Origin: Kordia sp. | GTDB lineage: Bacteria > Bacteroidota > Bacteroidia > Flavobacteriales > Flavobacteriaceae | Direction: 5' to 3' | Length of the DNA stretch: 64,000 nt | Assembly: GCA_002733415.1 (NCBI GenBank) | Contig: NVVR01000010.1 | Coordinates: forward strand, 21,311 to 85,310 | Shown here: positions 18,281-27,428 of the stretch, piece after piece | How the letters are laid out: each line of letters starts with the position of its first letter | Numbering within the stretch: the first letter of the stretch is position 1 | Made by a program: the position numbers and the translations under genes | Notes under the pieces: model-generated | What the model saw: only the letters and a program-made list of their open reading frames with translations | Database searches by the model: none | Told to the model about the DNA's origin: nothing

Positions 18281-18449
18281 CTATAGACGCGCATGTAGTA
18301 CCTTTTTTCTATAATTTCTTAAAGGTGTTTTACTTTTTAATAGCTTCGTAAAACCTCCATTTATATTTACATGATTTATAAAACCTAACCGATTATACAA
18401 TGATATTACTTTTACTGATCTAAAACTTCCTGCACAATACACATAATAT
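18281..18449 (-). pseudogene. Rhodanese domain, C-terminal fragment
   Basis: The minus strand reads YKYVYCAGSFRSVKVISLYN then RLGFINHVNINGGF and ends with a stop at 18281. YCAGSFRS matches the rhodanese active-site loop with its catalytic cysteine, and NINGGF the conserved end of the domain. The N-terminal half is missing (upstream stop at 18452), so this is a remnant. A CBS fragment follows on the same strand. Confidence 0.7.
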
Positions 18450-18513
18450 TTTTATTAATATATCAACCGTAGCTTAGTTCACAGCTATAAATTATGACAT
18501 TTATCAGCTCAAA

Positions 18514-18699
18514 CTAATATTGCTCTAATAAATAATTTATCAAATCTGTTGTTGTCACAATACCTACCAATTTACCATTTTCTTCTACTGGAAGTGCATG
18601 AAAATTTTCTTTAGCTAAAATTTTAGCTACATCATATATATTATCTGAAGAGTTCACCGTTACTACATTTTTAACCATAACCTGTTGTAAGCTAAACAT
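18514..18699 (-). pseudogene. Single CBS domain, truncated gene
   Basis: 61 codons: MFSLQQVMVKNVVTVNSS, then IYDVAKILAKENFHALPVEE and GKLVGIVTTTDLINYLLEQY. This is one complete CBS motif, the nucleotide-binding module that normally occurs in pairs. The start abuts, with one base between, a WD40 fragment on the opposite strand, so the 5' part of the original gene has probably been lost. A working single-CBS protein that dimerises is possible but less likely in this decay zone. Confidence 0.6.
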
Positions 18700-18700
18700 A

Positions 18701-19186
18701 TTTGATTATAAACTACAGTTACAAAAATCAATAAAAGTTCATGATAATTGGATATGGGATGTAGCAATACATCCAAATGGTACTATAATAACTTGTGGTG
18801 AAGATGGTACTATCAAGATAACAAACATAGTAACTAAGGGGGTAAAATGCTTATATCGTGGTACTGAACCGATATTCTGTTTACACTTAAATGAGAACAG
18901 TAACGTATATGCAGGTTCAAAAAATGGGACACTAATAAAAATTGATATTGTAAGTCAAAATATAAGCAAGACAAAACTTCATAATGATGGTATTCGGTCA
19001 ATAATATCTCATAATGATAATGTACTCACTTGTGCTGAAGATAATATTGTAATGAGTTATAATACTAACACCAATTACAAATCCATAATAACTAAAACTG
19101 AAAATTTCATTCAAGACATAATATGCTTGGGAAATACCATTTATAGTGCTGGATTTGATGGGGTAATATCGGTTAGTTCATTATAA
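18701..19186 (+). pseudogene. WD40-repeat protein, C-terminal fragment, copy 1
   Basis: An open frame without a start codon reads KSIKVHDNWIWDVAIHPNGT, then ITCGEDGTIKI, VYAGSKNGTLIKID and YSAGFDGVISVSSL. The repeated H-x-n-W-D/G-D-G-T-I-K pattern is that of WD40 beta-propeller blades. Only about three to four blades remain. A short hairpin (CTTCTTAAAAGAAG, 19200-19213) follows. A second, shorter copy of the same C-terminus lies at 22559-22750, also joined to a dispersed repeat. Confidence 0.75.
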
Positions 19187-19257
19187 AATAGCAAAGAAAC
19201 TTCTTAAAAGAAGCCGTTTTCAACACACAGGTTTTTAATGCACCAGAGCTAATCAAA

Positions 19258-19850
19258 CCATTTCATACACATTATAACTCCCCTCCTTTTCTCGGGTCGT
19301 ATAAAAAGTATTTCATTACATTTTTAAACAGTGTTTTGAGTCAAAAACTTTTCATTAAAAATGAAGAAGTAGACTTTGCTTTTACAAAGCAAAGCTACAT
19401 AACGCGGAACATTATAGTTCAAATGTATTGTGATAGTTATTTATAGCTGTTTGACCATTTTAAGCCATAATTAGTCATTATGTAAAATTGCCGCTCGCCA
19501 AAGGCGCTCGATTGTTTTATAAAACCTAAATGCTATTGCATTTTATTTTAAACTCAATTTGCCAACGCTTCCAGCCACCAAAAAAAGCAAAACCTTTTAG
19601 GTTCGTATTTAAGTGTAGAATTGATTGGATATTTACGCTATAAAAAATAAGAATGTTTTCGTGTAATTCCCGCAACAGTATACGGCATAATTCTGAAAGT
19701 CTGATAGACTTTTGAAATTGTGAGCGAGCCTTGGGCGACTGTGTGTAGCTTTAAAATTTCTATACACTTGCTATATTATCGTTACTATAATAACCTTTAA
19801 AAGCTTTCTCATTTTCTTTTGTCTTGAAACAAAAGAAAATTAATTTCAAA
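19258..19850. repeat. Dispersed mosaic repeat, copy R2
   Basis: Contains block a (19258-19322), block b (about 19373-19430), block e (about 19460-19590, GCCGCTCGCCAAAGGCGCTC and CCAACGCTTCCAGCCACC) and block f (about 19610-19810), ending at the inverted repeat TTTCTTTTGT...ACAAAAGAAA (about 19819-19845). It lacks block d, which R1 and R3 carry. A hairpin family member (CATAATTCTGAAAGTCT..., about 19684) lies inside block f. Flanked by a WD40 fragment and the fibre-like gene. No coding potential. Confidence 0.8.
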
Positions 19851-19931
19851 TATTTTTTCATTATTTCCAAGTAATACCTAGTAATTTCTTTATACGTTGA
19901 ATAGTCTGTATATTTCACAATACCATTTGAT

Positions 19932-21998
19932 TTATTTAGCTACTTCAACTTTCATTGGATTATCTAATGCCCATTGATCAATTCGAACACCAGTAACTTG
20001 CCAACTCACTTTGATATTTGATTGGTTTGTTTTAATTATAAATGTATTGTCTTCAATATTAATTTCTTCCCATATAATTGCTTGTGCAAAAGTTTTATCC
20101 ATTATCGTTAATTGATATTTAAAATCTCCATTTAACGCGGACATATAATCTGGTAATTCTACTGTATAATACCCTTTATTATCTGTCGTTATATTACCAC
20201 TATATATATTAACACGTTCATTACTTTCTATAGAATTATGTAATAAAAACATATCATTTGGTTGCAATGGATGATCTATTTTAAACGCTTTTGCTGGAGC
20301 AGAGATAGATGTTGTAACTGTTAAATCACCAATTGTAGCAGTTGGAACAACAAATGTAGTTCCTACAGTTAAATCTGAACTAATCTCTACATCTCCTTCA
20401 AAAACACCTGCAAGCTTATCTGTACTTGCTGCTATAACTCTTAAAGCTGAACTCCCAGAATCTGTTGCCGCTGAAGTAATCAATACTGCCGAATCTGCCA
20501 TTGTACCTATTTCTGCAAGATCAAAATGTGCTGCTCTTCCTTCTGTAGATGAAAAAGATAAATCATTTTGTTCTACAGATAAACTAGTACCTACATTAAT
20601 TCCTGGAATATAAGACGATTCAATATGTAATCCGTTACCAAGCCCCTCATTTATAATTTCAACAGCGGCTAATGTATTTGCAGCATTATCTGCTTTAAAA
20701 TAACCTGCATGACCAAAGCCAGAATGCAATGATAAAATTCCTGGTTCTGTATTACTATCACCTCCAACCTCAGTATTTATCATAGAGATATCTATACCCG
20801 GTCCTTTACCATTAGAAGTAACTCTAACTGTAGGTAAAGAATTTACTTTTCCTGTTATTTCATCTACAGTGTTAAAATGTGCTGCACCACCAGCTCCCAT
20901 ATTTAATACATTTAATGTATTCATTGTATTGCCATTATTATCATCAATAACAAATTCTCCTGCAGCACCTAAGCCCATGGTTCCAGAAAACAAAGCTGTT
21001 TCAGTCGTTGTTGTATTTATATTTAAAATTTCTATACCTTTTCCTGTTCCAGAATTATCAACATAAACTCCGTCTCCTGAACCGGCTTGTGAAACCCATA
21101 AGGCTTCATCAGTTCCAGCTGAATTTCCATTAAAAACATGAAGTCCTGTACTTGTTCCTGCATTATTAATAAGTGCAGCAGTACCTGTTCCTGCATGAGA
21201 AATCCTTAATGCGTTATCTGTATTTACAACATTACTATTAACAATATCAATAGCTCGTCCAGTACCTGTATTAGTTATAAGCACACCTTTTCCTGCTCCA
21301 GTTTGAGATACTTCTAATGCCTCACCAACACCATTATGAGTCGCGTATACAGCCGAAGCTGTACCATTATTACTTCCCCAAATTCCGTAAGCATCACCAC
21401 TTCCATAACCATAAATTCCTGTCTGACCAATTGTTGTAGTTCCAGAAATGTATAGGCCTGTCAAAGTAGGATCCGCTGTGATTTCTAATCCATAATCTCC
21501 TGTTGCTACTATTTTTACTCTTCCAGCATCTGCGCTAATAATTCTTCCATCTCCTGCGCTTACTCCTTCATCATATGCTTCATCTAAAGTATTTCCTGTT
21601 TCTACTCTTAGAGCCGTTAAAGCATAAGGCACACTCATCATTTGTGTAGTTCCTAAACTTACATAAGTACTTCCTCCAGTTGCATCTATACTAGTTTCTA
21701 AGAAATATGAGTCATTCCCCCAATTTATGGTAGTAAAATCATCTATAGTTGTTCCTTGTCCAACGACAACACTTAGTACTCCTTGGTTACTTGTAATAAC
21801 AGAATGAGTTTCTGTGTAAACTACTGCTCCTGCAATAATAGTTTGATGTAATTGAAATTCTAAAGATACAGCTGTATTTGCAATAATATTTCCTAAGTTG
21901 TCTCGAACTACAGATTGATAATTAAATCCTTGAGGTGCTTGAGCAAAAGAACTAGCAGTAAATAAAACTACTAATAATACTGAATATAAATTCTTCAT
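19932..21998 (-). CDS. Secreted fibre-like repetitive protein
   Basis: 688 residues from the ATG at 21998, chosen because MKNLYSVLLVVLFTASSFAQ is a proper signal peptide; an in-frame ATG ten codons upstream would bury it. Residues 22-140 form a conserved Bacteroidota N-terminal module (APQGFNYQSVVRDNLGN, MMSVPYALTA). The middle (about 170-560) has repeats of the kind ALWVSQAGSGDGVYVDNSGT, suggesting a beta-helix or fibre. The C-terminal 120 residues (FKIDHPLQPNDMFLLHNS ... WQVTGVR) match a domain seen at the end of long secreted proteins. There is no T9SS tail. Probably an extracellular or envelope protein; function unknown. Confidence 0.82.
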   Translation of the reverse strand: MKNLYSVLLVVLFTASSFAQAPQGFNYQSVVRDNLGNIIANTAVSLEFQLHQTIIAGAVVYTETHSVITSNQGVLSVVVGQGTTIDDFTTINWGNDSYFLETSIDATGGSTYVSLGTTQMMSVPYALTALRVETGNTLDEAYDEGVSAGDGRIISADAGRVKIVATGDYGLEITADPTLTGLYISGTTTIGQTGIYGYGSGDAYGIWGSNNGTASAVYATHNGVGEALEVSQTGAGKGVLITNTGTGRAIDIVNSNVVNTDNALRISHAGTGTAALINNAGTSTGLHVFNGNSAGTDEALWVSQAGSGDGVYVDNSGTGKGIEILNINTTTTETALFSGTMGLGAAGEFVIDDNNGNTMNTLNVLNMGAGGAAHFNTVDEITGKVNSLPTVRVTSNGKGPGIDISMINTEVGGDSNTEPGILSLHSGFGHAGYFKADNAANTLAAVEIINEGLGNGLHIESSYIPGINVGTSLSVEQNDLSFSSTEGRAAHFDLAEIGTMADSAVLITSAATDSGSSALRVIAASTDKLAGVFEGDVEISSDLTVGTTFVVPTATIGDLTVTTSISAPAKAFKIDHPLQPNDMFLLHNSIESNERVNIYSGNITTDNKGYYTVELPDYMSALNGDFKYQLTIMDKTFAQAIIWEEINIEDNTFIIKTNQSNIKVSWQVTGVRIDQWALDNPMKVEVAK

Positions 21999-22069
21999 AA
22001 GATTGGTTGTTTTATCAAAGATATACAATTATATTTTATTAAGAGTCTATTTGAGAGGGTTGTATAAAG

Positions 22070-22565
22070 AGTATTTACTCGCTCCTTTCCTATTTTAATA
22101 AATAGGAGCTCGTGAACCCTAAAGGGTGTCATTAACATTTTAAAGAGTGTTTAAGGTCTAAAATTTTTCAAAAAAAAGGAGTAAAGTGATTTTACTTTAT
22201 CAAAGCAAAGTTACCCCGTTTCGAGAACGGGACAAGCGCAACGCGGAACATTATAGTTTAAATGCTACTATGAGTAAAATGGCGAATACAATAGTATTTT
22301 ACATAATTACAGATATCATGTCGTTAGACCTATATCGACAGTAATTATGTAATAGCCATTTTACGACCTGTTCATTATTAAACATTCGAAAGCTATAATT
22401 GTCTATTATGTAAAATATCCAAAGATGTTTATAGGTATTGTATAAGCTACAGTACTTGGGCGTTTAAACATTTATGGTTTGTAGCTTTCGTTTAATTTGA
22501 ATATTCTGTACAATGGTTTAGTATTTTTTAAATAAACGATTTATAAGAATGTTAACGTTTATCAA
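22070..22565. repeat. Dispersed mosaic repeat, copy R3
   Basis: Contains a diverged block a, block b with an inserted small hairpin CCCGTTTCGAGAACGGG (about 22215), block c (22269-22367) and block d (about 22390-22560). Block c folds on itself: GTAAAATGGC with GCCATTTTAC outside, TACATAATTAC with GTAATTATGTA inside. Blocks c and b-plus-hairpin recur at 59.2-59.4 kb. The right end runs straight into the WD40 fragment at ACGTTTATCA, the point where R1 continues instead into block e. Confidence 0.78.
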
Positions 22566-22750
22566 TACTTACTTATGCAGAAGATAATAAAGTAGTGAGC
22601 TATAACTTTAGTACTAATTACAAATCCATAATAGCTACTACTGAAAATTTTGTTCAAGATTTGATAAGGTTTGAGGATCTGATATATACTACAGGTTTTG
22701 ATGGTGTAATATCAGTTAGCCAATTGAAGAAAAGAAAAGCAACTTCTTAA
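22559..22750 (+). pseudogene. WD40-repeat protein, C-terminal fragment, copy 2
   Basis: The open frame reads LSILTYAEDNKVVSYNFSTN then YKSIIATTENFVQDLI and YTTGFDGVISVSQLKKRKATS before TAA at 22750. It aligns with the last 55 or so residues of the fragment at 18701-19186 (TCAEDNIVMSYN, NYKSII, TENFIQDII, SAGFDGVISVS) at about two-thirds identity by eye. It has no start and is fused to repeat R3. Confidence 0.72.
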
Positions 22751-22765
22751 AAAGAAGCTGCTTTT
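22736..22765 (+). terminator. Hairpin terminator of the WD40 remnant
   Basis: AAAGCAACTTCTT pairs with AAGAAGCTGCTTT across a short A loop and ends in a T run. It overlaps the end of WD40 copy 2 and corresponds to the shorter hairpin after copy 1. It faces the minus-strand amine oxidase and may end that transcript too. Confidence 0.6.
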
Positions 22766-22792
22766 AATCCTTAAATATTTAAACTACTATAT

Positions 22793-24931
22793 TTACACTA
22801 ACGCCGCATCTTTCTTAAGAGATGGTACTACGTCTGGAGCTGACAATGCTCCCCATGTTTTTTCTAATTGTTTTATTTTATCTGTTTCTCCAGCTTGTTT
22901 TAGGATATTATTAACTGCGTTATAAGCCGAATCCAAAGCGCCTACAATCCATCCATGATGAACAGAACAACATTCTCCAGCAAAATTTAAATGCCCTTTA
23001 AATTCTGGCGTTAATAAGGTAGGATATAAGTTTTTAAATTGCCCAGGAGCAAATAATGCAAATGCACCTCCATTAGCATGATTATCCCAGAACCAGGTTT
23101 TAGTGGTTATTTCTGGTTTGTAGCCAGAATATAAATCATAAACGTTTACTTCTGGGTATAAATAAGCAATACCTTTTAAGCATTCATTTACACGTTCTTC
23201 ATCTGTTAAAGCTCCCATACGTTCCGCATCTTGTGCCCAACAATATATTTGTAACACGCCACTTTTTGCTTCATAACCATATGAAGGATATACAATTTGA
23301 CGGTTAGAGCGATCAGATACTGCTACTCCTAATCCTTTATTTTGTCTGTTTCCTAAGGTTGCCCAAAATTGTTCATCAAATGTAATAAATGCTTTAAATG
23401 ACGGCATATAATTACATTCTCGAATAGCTCTAGCTTTAGAAAAAGATAAATTGTCAAAGAAATTTGTCTTTAATTCTCCACTTAAATAAGCGCCATTAGG
23501 TAAAGTACTTATTACATAAGGATATTTCTTTTCAATTATCTCTACTTCTCTTTCATCACTATCATTAGTAACACTTAGAGATACATTCATACCTCCATAT
23601 CCATTGAATAATGATTCATCATAATCTACTTGCGTAACTCTATGATTCATAAAAACACGTTGCTTAGATTTTGAAGGCGTTCCTGCTACTGGAGGAATAG
23701 CATCAGCCTTAGGCACTGTTGCAGGTGCTTCAGCAGCTTTTGTTAAATTATCTGGTGAATATCCTTTTTTTCCGTCAGCTCCCTTAATCATACCTATTAA
23801 TTGCTGAGCTCGAATACCATCTTCATGTAATACTCCATCTTCTAAATCTAAAACAGCTCTACAAGCATCTGGAAAATGTTGCATTCCATTATCAACAGTA
23901 ACCATGTATACATTTGGGTCTTCCGGTGCATATGAATTTTTACTACCTTCCCAATCATAAACTGCTATCACCATTTCTACAAAGGATACAGAATACATCC
24001 CTGTACCAACATTTAAAGTCTCTAAATAACTAGCTATATTATATGATAAATGATCAGATTCCTTTCCCATTTCTGGATTGTAGTACTCGCCTAATTCTCC
24101 TAATGTAAATACATTAGTTAAATACGCCCACATAGAATAATTATCATATGCCATTAGCAATGCAAATCCTTTAGAAAAGGACTCATTAATTACCGTAATA
24201 AAGCGTTCATTAACTTTATCCAAAACCATATTAATTGGCAAATATGGAGTGCCATCAGAAGCTTTTGCTTCAGTTACCCAAACCATAGGTAGATCACCAC
24301 CTTTATCTATTCCAAAATTTAAAGAGTCTAAAGAAGCATCATGTGCCTCAATAGGTGATTTCATATTGTTATATCTCAAACGTTGTACATCGGAATTGTA
24401 ATAAAACTTTCGCCATTTAATGATTTTGTCATCTAGCTTGTTTCTTTTTAAAACTGAATTTACTGATAGCGCTAAATGTTGTACAGGCAACATATCCTCA
24501 GAGAATTGAGGGATACGCATACCTCCTACTTCTCCGTACAAACCAGCTTTATTCACGTCTTTTTCGTCATATTCCTCAGAGTACCATGTATCTATTCTTC
24601 CTCCAACTCTACCTGAAGCCTCAAAAACTTCACATTCTATTCCCAATGACTGTAATATTAAACCTGAATACAATCCTGCAAACCCTCCTCCAATGATACC
24701 TACAGTTGGTATTTCAGATTTTTCTGATGAATCTAAAAAAGTGCTTTTAAAGCGTTTTCCATCGTTTTTAGAACGTTGATTGCTTAACTCTTTTGTATAA
24801 TTTTCACCATAATTTTCTATAATCCATTGTGAAAATGCTTTTTTAACTGATCCTGAAGAGTGTTCTTTAACTCTATTATTTGCGCTAGCTTTTAAATGTT
24901 TTTTCCCAGGTTTAAACGATAAATAACTCAT
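22793..24931 (-). CDS. Flavin amine oxidase (L-amino-acid oxidase-like)
   Basis: 712 residues. A leader of about 75 residues without signal-peptide character is followed by the FAD Rossmann motif VGIIGGGFAGLYSGLILQSL and VFEASGRVGGRIDTW, the signature of the monoamine/L-amino-acid oxidase family. GEVGGMRIPQ and the C-terminal FAD-binding block LNFAGECCSVHHGW followed by GALDSAYNAV complete the fold. The reaction expected is oxidative deamination of an amine or amino acid with release of hydrogen peroxide; the substrate cannot be read. It stands alone on the minus strand, between repeat R3/WD40 debris and an AT-rich gap. Distinct from the pseudogene at 4960-5771. Confidence 0.88.
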   Translation of the reverse strand: MSYLSFKPGKKHLKASANNRVKEHSSGSVKKAFSQWIIENYGENYTKELSNQRSKNDGKRFKSTFLDSSEKSEIPTVGIIGGGFAGLYSGLILQSLGIECEVFEASGRVGGRIDTWYSEEYDEKDVNKAGLYGEVGGMRIPQFSEDMLPVQHLALSVNSVLKRNKLDDKIIKWRKFYYNSDVQRLRYNNMKSPIEAHDASLDSLNFGIDKGGDLPMVWVTEAKASDGTPYLPINMVLDKVNERFITVINESFSKGFALLMAYDNYSMWAYLTNVFTLGELGEYYNPEMGKESDHLSYNIASYLETLNVGTGMYSVSFVEMVIAVYDWEGSKNSYAPEDPNVYMVTVDNGMQHFPDACRAVLDLEDGVLHEDGIRAQQLIGMIKGADGKKGYSPDNLTKAAEAPATVPKADAIPPVAGTPSKSKQRVFMNHRVTQVDYDESLFNGYGGMNVSLSVTNDSDEREVEIIEKKYPYVISTLPNGAYLSGELKTNFFDNLSFSKARAIRECNYMPSFKAFITFDEQFWATLGNRQNKGLGVAVSDRSNRQIVYPSYGYEAKSGVLQIYCWAQDAERMGALTDEERVNECLKGIAYLYPEVNVYDLYSGYKPEITTKTWFWDNHANGGAFALFAPGQFKNLYPTLLTPEFKGHLNFAGECCSVHHGWIVGALDSAYNAVNNILKQAGETDKIKQLEKTWGALSAPDVVPSLKKDAALV

Positions 24932-25253
24932 GTTTTATTGGTTTTAGTTGTATTTCTTATACTCACGTAATTCGTGATGATAACAAAGTTACTTTTTTAA
25001 AAATATACTTACAATAGGTGTAAATACCTGATTTTTCCTTTTTATTCATATTTACCTTTCTTATTATAAATCAGCATAAAATAACGGTCTATACCAAATA
25101 CGATATTGAGCTAAGTGAAATATGAATTATTAGAGGTGATAACTATAAAAGGATTTAAAAATTGTACTAAATAAAATATAACATTTACTATTGGCTATTC
25201 TTTAAGGTTTGAATTTTATCGTTTACATTTAAAAAAAACCTAATATTGTACCA
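24932..25253. other. Intergenic, nothing recognised
   Basis: About 320 AT-rich bases upstream of the amine oxidase gene and downstream of the OsmC fragment. It should hold the oxidase promoter; no repeat block, hairpin or open frame stood out. Confidence 0.5.
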
Positions 25254-25442
25254 TCAAAACAGTAAACAATATACAACTCCAATACAAAGGGTATTTAGCC
25301 ACACCACAATTATGGGAAGGCGAATTATTGGGACTACCACCCATTTGTCCGTTATACCATAATTTGAAATAGCTTCTGCTGGCTTTTCTGTGATAAGCTT
25401 TATATATTGTTCAAGCTCATCCAAATTTATTCCGTTTAACAT
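25254..25442 (-). pseudogene. OsmC-family protein, 5' fragment
   Basis: 62 codons. The first 35 (MLNGINLDELEQYIKLITEK, then PAEAISNYGITDKW) resemble the helical N-terminus of OsmC/Ohr-like peroxide-resistance proteins. After KW the frame turns into hydrophobic residues (VVVPIIRLPIIVVWLNTLC) unlike that family, as after a frameshift, and the two catalytic cysteines are never reached. It starts 17 bases after the SDR gene, so it was probably the second gene of that operon. The family call rests on a short match. Confidence 0.5.
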
Positions 25443-25459
25443 AGTTTTTTGGGTTTAAA

Positions 25460-26215
25460 TTAATTTCTACCGGCCATAACACCACCATCAATATCCCAAA
25501 TAGCACCTGTTACCCAAGAACTTTCGTCTGATAACAAAAAGGTAATGGTTTTTGCAATATCCTCTGGTCTTCCAACACGCCCAATCGGATGAAAATCATT
25601 AAACCCTTGTAGAGTTTCTTCAATTTTATCTTCTTCAATAAATGACCCATAAATTGGAGTGACAACAACTGCTGGTGATACCGCATTTACTCTAATGTTA
25701 TATTCTGCCAATTCCATAGCAAGATGTTGTGTAAATGCATGAAGTCCTGCTTTTGCCATTGAATATGCCGAAGATGGTGTTGCTTTTATAGATTGTTTCC
25801 CCCACATAGATCCTATATTTACAATAGATCCACCTCCGTTTTTTTTCATTATATTCGATACGGCTTGAGTAATAAAAAAGAAAGCTTTGTTGAAGTTGTG
25901 ATAAATATCGTAATCCTGTTCAGTGTGTTCTATAAATGGTTTCGGGCTAAAATACCCTGCAGCATTTACTAAATACTTTATATTAGGTAATGTTTCATTT
26001 AGGTTGTTTGAAAATTCATGAACTGCAGTTAGATTGAATAAATCCAATCCTACCGTTTTAACAGATCCTAATGCTGTCAGTTCGGCTTCGGCTTTTGCAA
26101 GGTTCTTATCAGCTCGACCAATAATAGTTACTTCAATGCCTTCTTTTAATAAACGTTCTGCGGTAGCTTTTCCAATTCCGGTTGTTCCACCAATAATTAA
26201 TGCTTGTTTTTTCAT
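25460..26215 (-). CDS. SDR-family oxidoreductase
   Basis: 251 residues, the usual length of a classical short-chain dehydrogenase/reductase. Motifs in order: nucleotide-binding IIGGTTGIGKAT near the N-terminus, NAAGYFSP for the central sheet, the catalytic Ser and YSMAK (Tyr-x-x-x-Lys), and the C-terminal DIDGGVMAGRN. An arginine after the first beta-alpha unit (IIGRADKN) suggests NADP(H) preference. The adjacent AraC-type regulator on the same strand, 83 bases upstream, probably controls it. Substrate unknown. Confidence 0.9.
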   Translation of the reverse strand: MKKQALIIGGTTGIGKATAERLLKEGIEVTIIGRADKNLAKAEAELTALGSVKTVGLDLFNLTAVHEFSNNLNETLPNIKYLVNAAGYFSPKPFIEHTEQDYDIYHNFNKAFFFITQAVSNIMKKNGGGSIVNIGSMWGKQSIKATPSSAYSMAKAGLHAFTQHLAMELAEYNIRVNAVSPAVVVTPIYGSFIEEDKIEETLQGFNDFHPIGRVGRPEDIAKTITFLLSDESSWVTGAIWDIDGGVMAGRN

Positions 26216-26298
26216 TTTATATATGTTTTATTATCCTGGTACAAAGATGTAGCAGATTAAAACCATAAAATGGCAAAATGAAGACGGTGAATGGTAAA

Positions 26299-27162
26299 TT
26301 ACGGTAATTGCGCTTGAAACTCACTTGGATTGTGTCCTGTATGCTTTTTGAAGTACTTTGTGAAATAAGTGGCCTGATCAAAGCCCAAATCGTATGCCAC
26401 TTCTTTTATTGATAATTTATGATTTGATAACAATCGTTTTGCTTCCAATATTTTTCTATCATGGATAACAATAGCTGGTGTATTATAAAGATATTTTTTT
26501 GTGATACCAGTTAATTTTTTTGAACTAATACTTAGCAACTCACTAAAATTATCTATGCTCAAAAATTCATTAATATGTTTATCTATTAGCTGTTTAAATT
26601 GTACGGCAATCTCATAATCCACATCAATAGTATAATCTATTGCATGTTGTTGCTTTTTAATACGTTCTATTAGGGTTAGTATTGCTTGAAATAGATAATA
26701 AGATTGCTGCACATAATTATAGTCCTTATTATGTGTCTCTTCTGAAATTTGGTTGGTCAGTTGCTCAAACTTTATTAATTGTGATTTAGATGGATTTATA
26801 AATGCATTACCTATTTCAGTGAAGAGTAAGTAGTTGAGTTTAGTTTCGGAATCACTATCATATTTATTAATAAATGAATCATTAAAATGAAACAAGTAGC
26901 CTTCATTTTTAGAATCGGGGCAAAAATAATGTACTTGACTTTTTTTTATAAAAAAAATAGTGTTTTCTGGATGATCTACAATTTCGTAATCTACATAATG
27001 TCTTCCAGCACTTTTAAACCATAAAATCTGATAAAAACTATGCCTATGGGCTTTTATGGCATGGTCAAAGTTTTTTTTAAAATAAGGTTCAGCGTCTTTA
27101 ACCTCAAAATGAAGCTTGGAATAATCGTTTTTGTGAAGATGGTATTCTTGAATCTTTTTCAA
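26299..27162 (-). CDS. AraC-family transcriptional regulator
   Basis: 287 residues: a cupin-like N-terminal sensor (about 30-150, with AIKAHRHSFYQILWF and the HYVDYE region) and a C-terminal double helix-turn-helix (about 190-287: ISSKKLTGITKKYLYNTP, then LSIKEVAYDLGFDQATYF and TKYFKKHTGHNPSEF, the AraC signature). It likely activates the neighbouring SDR gene in response to a small molecule. Repeat R4 begins about 55 bases upstream of its start. Confidence 0.9.
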   Translation of the reverse strand: MKKIQEYHLHKNDYSKLHFEVKDAEPYFKKNFDHAIKAHRHSFYQILWFKSAGRHYVDYEIVDHPENTIFFIKKSQVHYFCPDSKNEGYLFHFNDSFINKYDSDSETKLNYLLFTEIGNAFINPSKSQLIKFEQLTNQISEETHNKDYNYVQQSYYLFQAILTLIERIKKQQHAIDYTIDVDYEIAVQFKQLIDKHINEFLSIDNFSELLSISSKKLTGITKKYLYNTPAIVIHDRKILEAKRLLSNHKLSIKEVAYDLGFDQATYFTKYFKKHTGHNPSEFQAQLP

Positions 27163-27217
27163 CTAATTCTATCCTTTATACAAAAGTATACTATTCAGTG
27201 TAATTAAAGCTATTTAT

Positions 27218-27300
27218 TCATTCCATACACATTATGCTTCCCTCCTACGTTGTCTCAAAAAGAGTATTCCATTAACATCGTAAAGAAACTTTTTAGAATA
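27218..27300. repeat. Dispersed mosaic repeat, copy R4 (partial)
   Basis: Only block a (TTCCATACACATTATGC ... AGAGTATTCCATTA) is present, followed by AGTAAAGTAAC-like debris of block b and the perfect hairpin at 27351. It lies between the AraC gene and the NAD-kinase-like pseudogene. Confidence 0.65.
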
Positions 27301-27350
27301 AATTTTTAAAGAAGGCATTAGTATTGCTTGGCTTTTACCCAAGTAAAGTA

Positions 27351-27398
27351 ACATCATGTCGAATTATGACTCACTTTAGTCATAATTCGACATGATGT
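27351..27398. repeat. Perfect 21-bp palindrome
   Basis: ACATCATGTCGAATTATGACT (27351-27371) is exactly complemented at 27378-27398 across a 6-base loop. It occupies the place in repeat R4 where R3 and R6 carry the block c hairpin (shared words ATCATGTCG and TCGACA), so it may be a divergent form of the same structure. It could also end the minus-strand transcript coming from the NAD-kinase-like remnant. Confidence 0.7.
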
Positions 27399-27428
27399 AT
27401 AAATTACGGAAAGTTATCCCTTTTAAAT

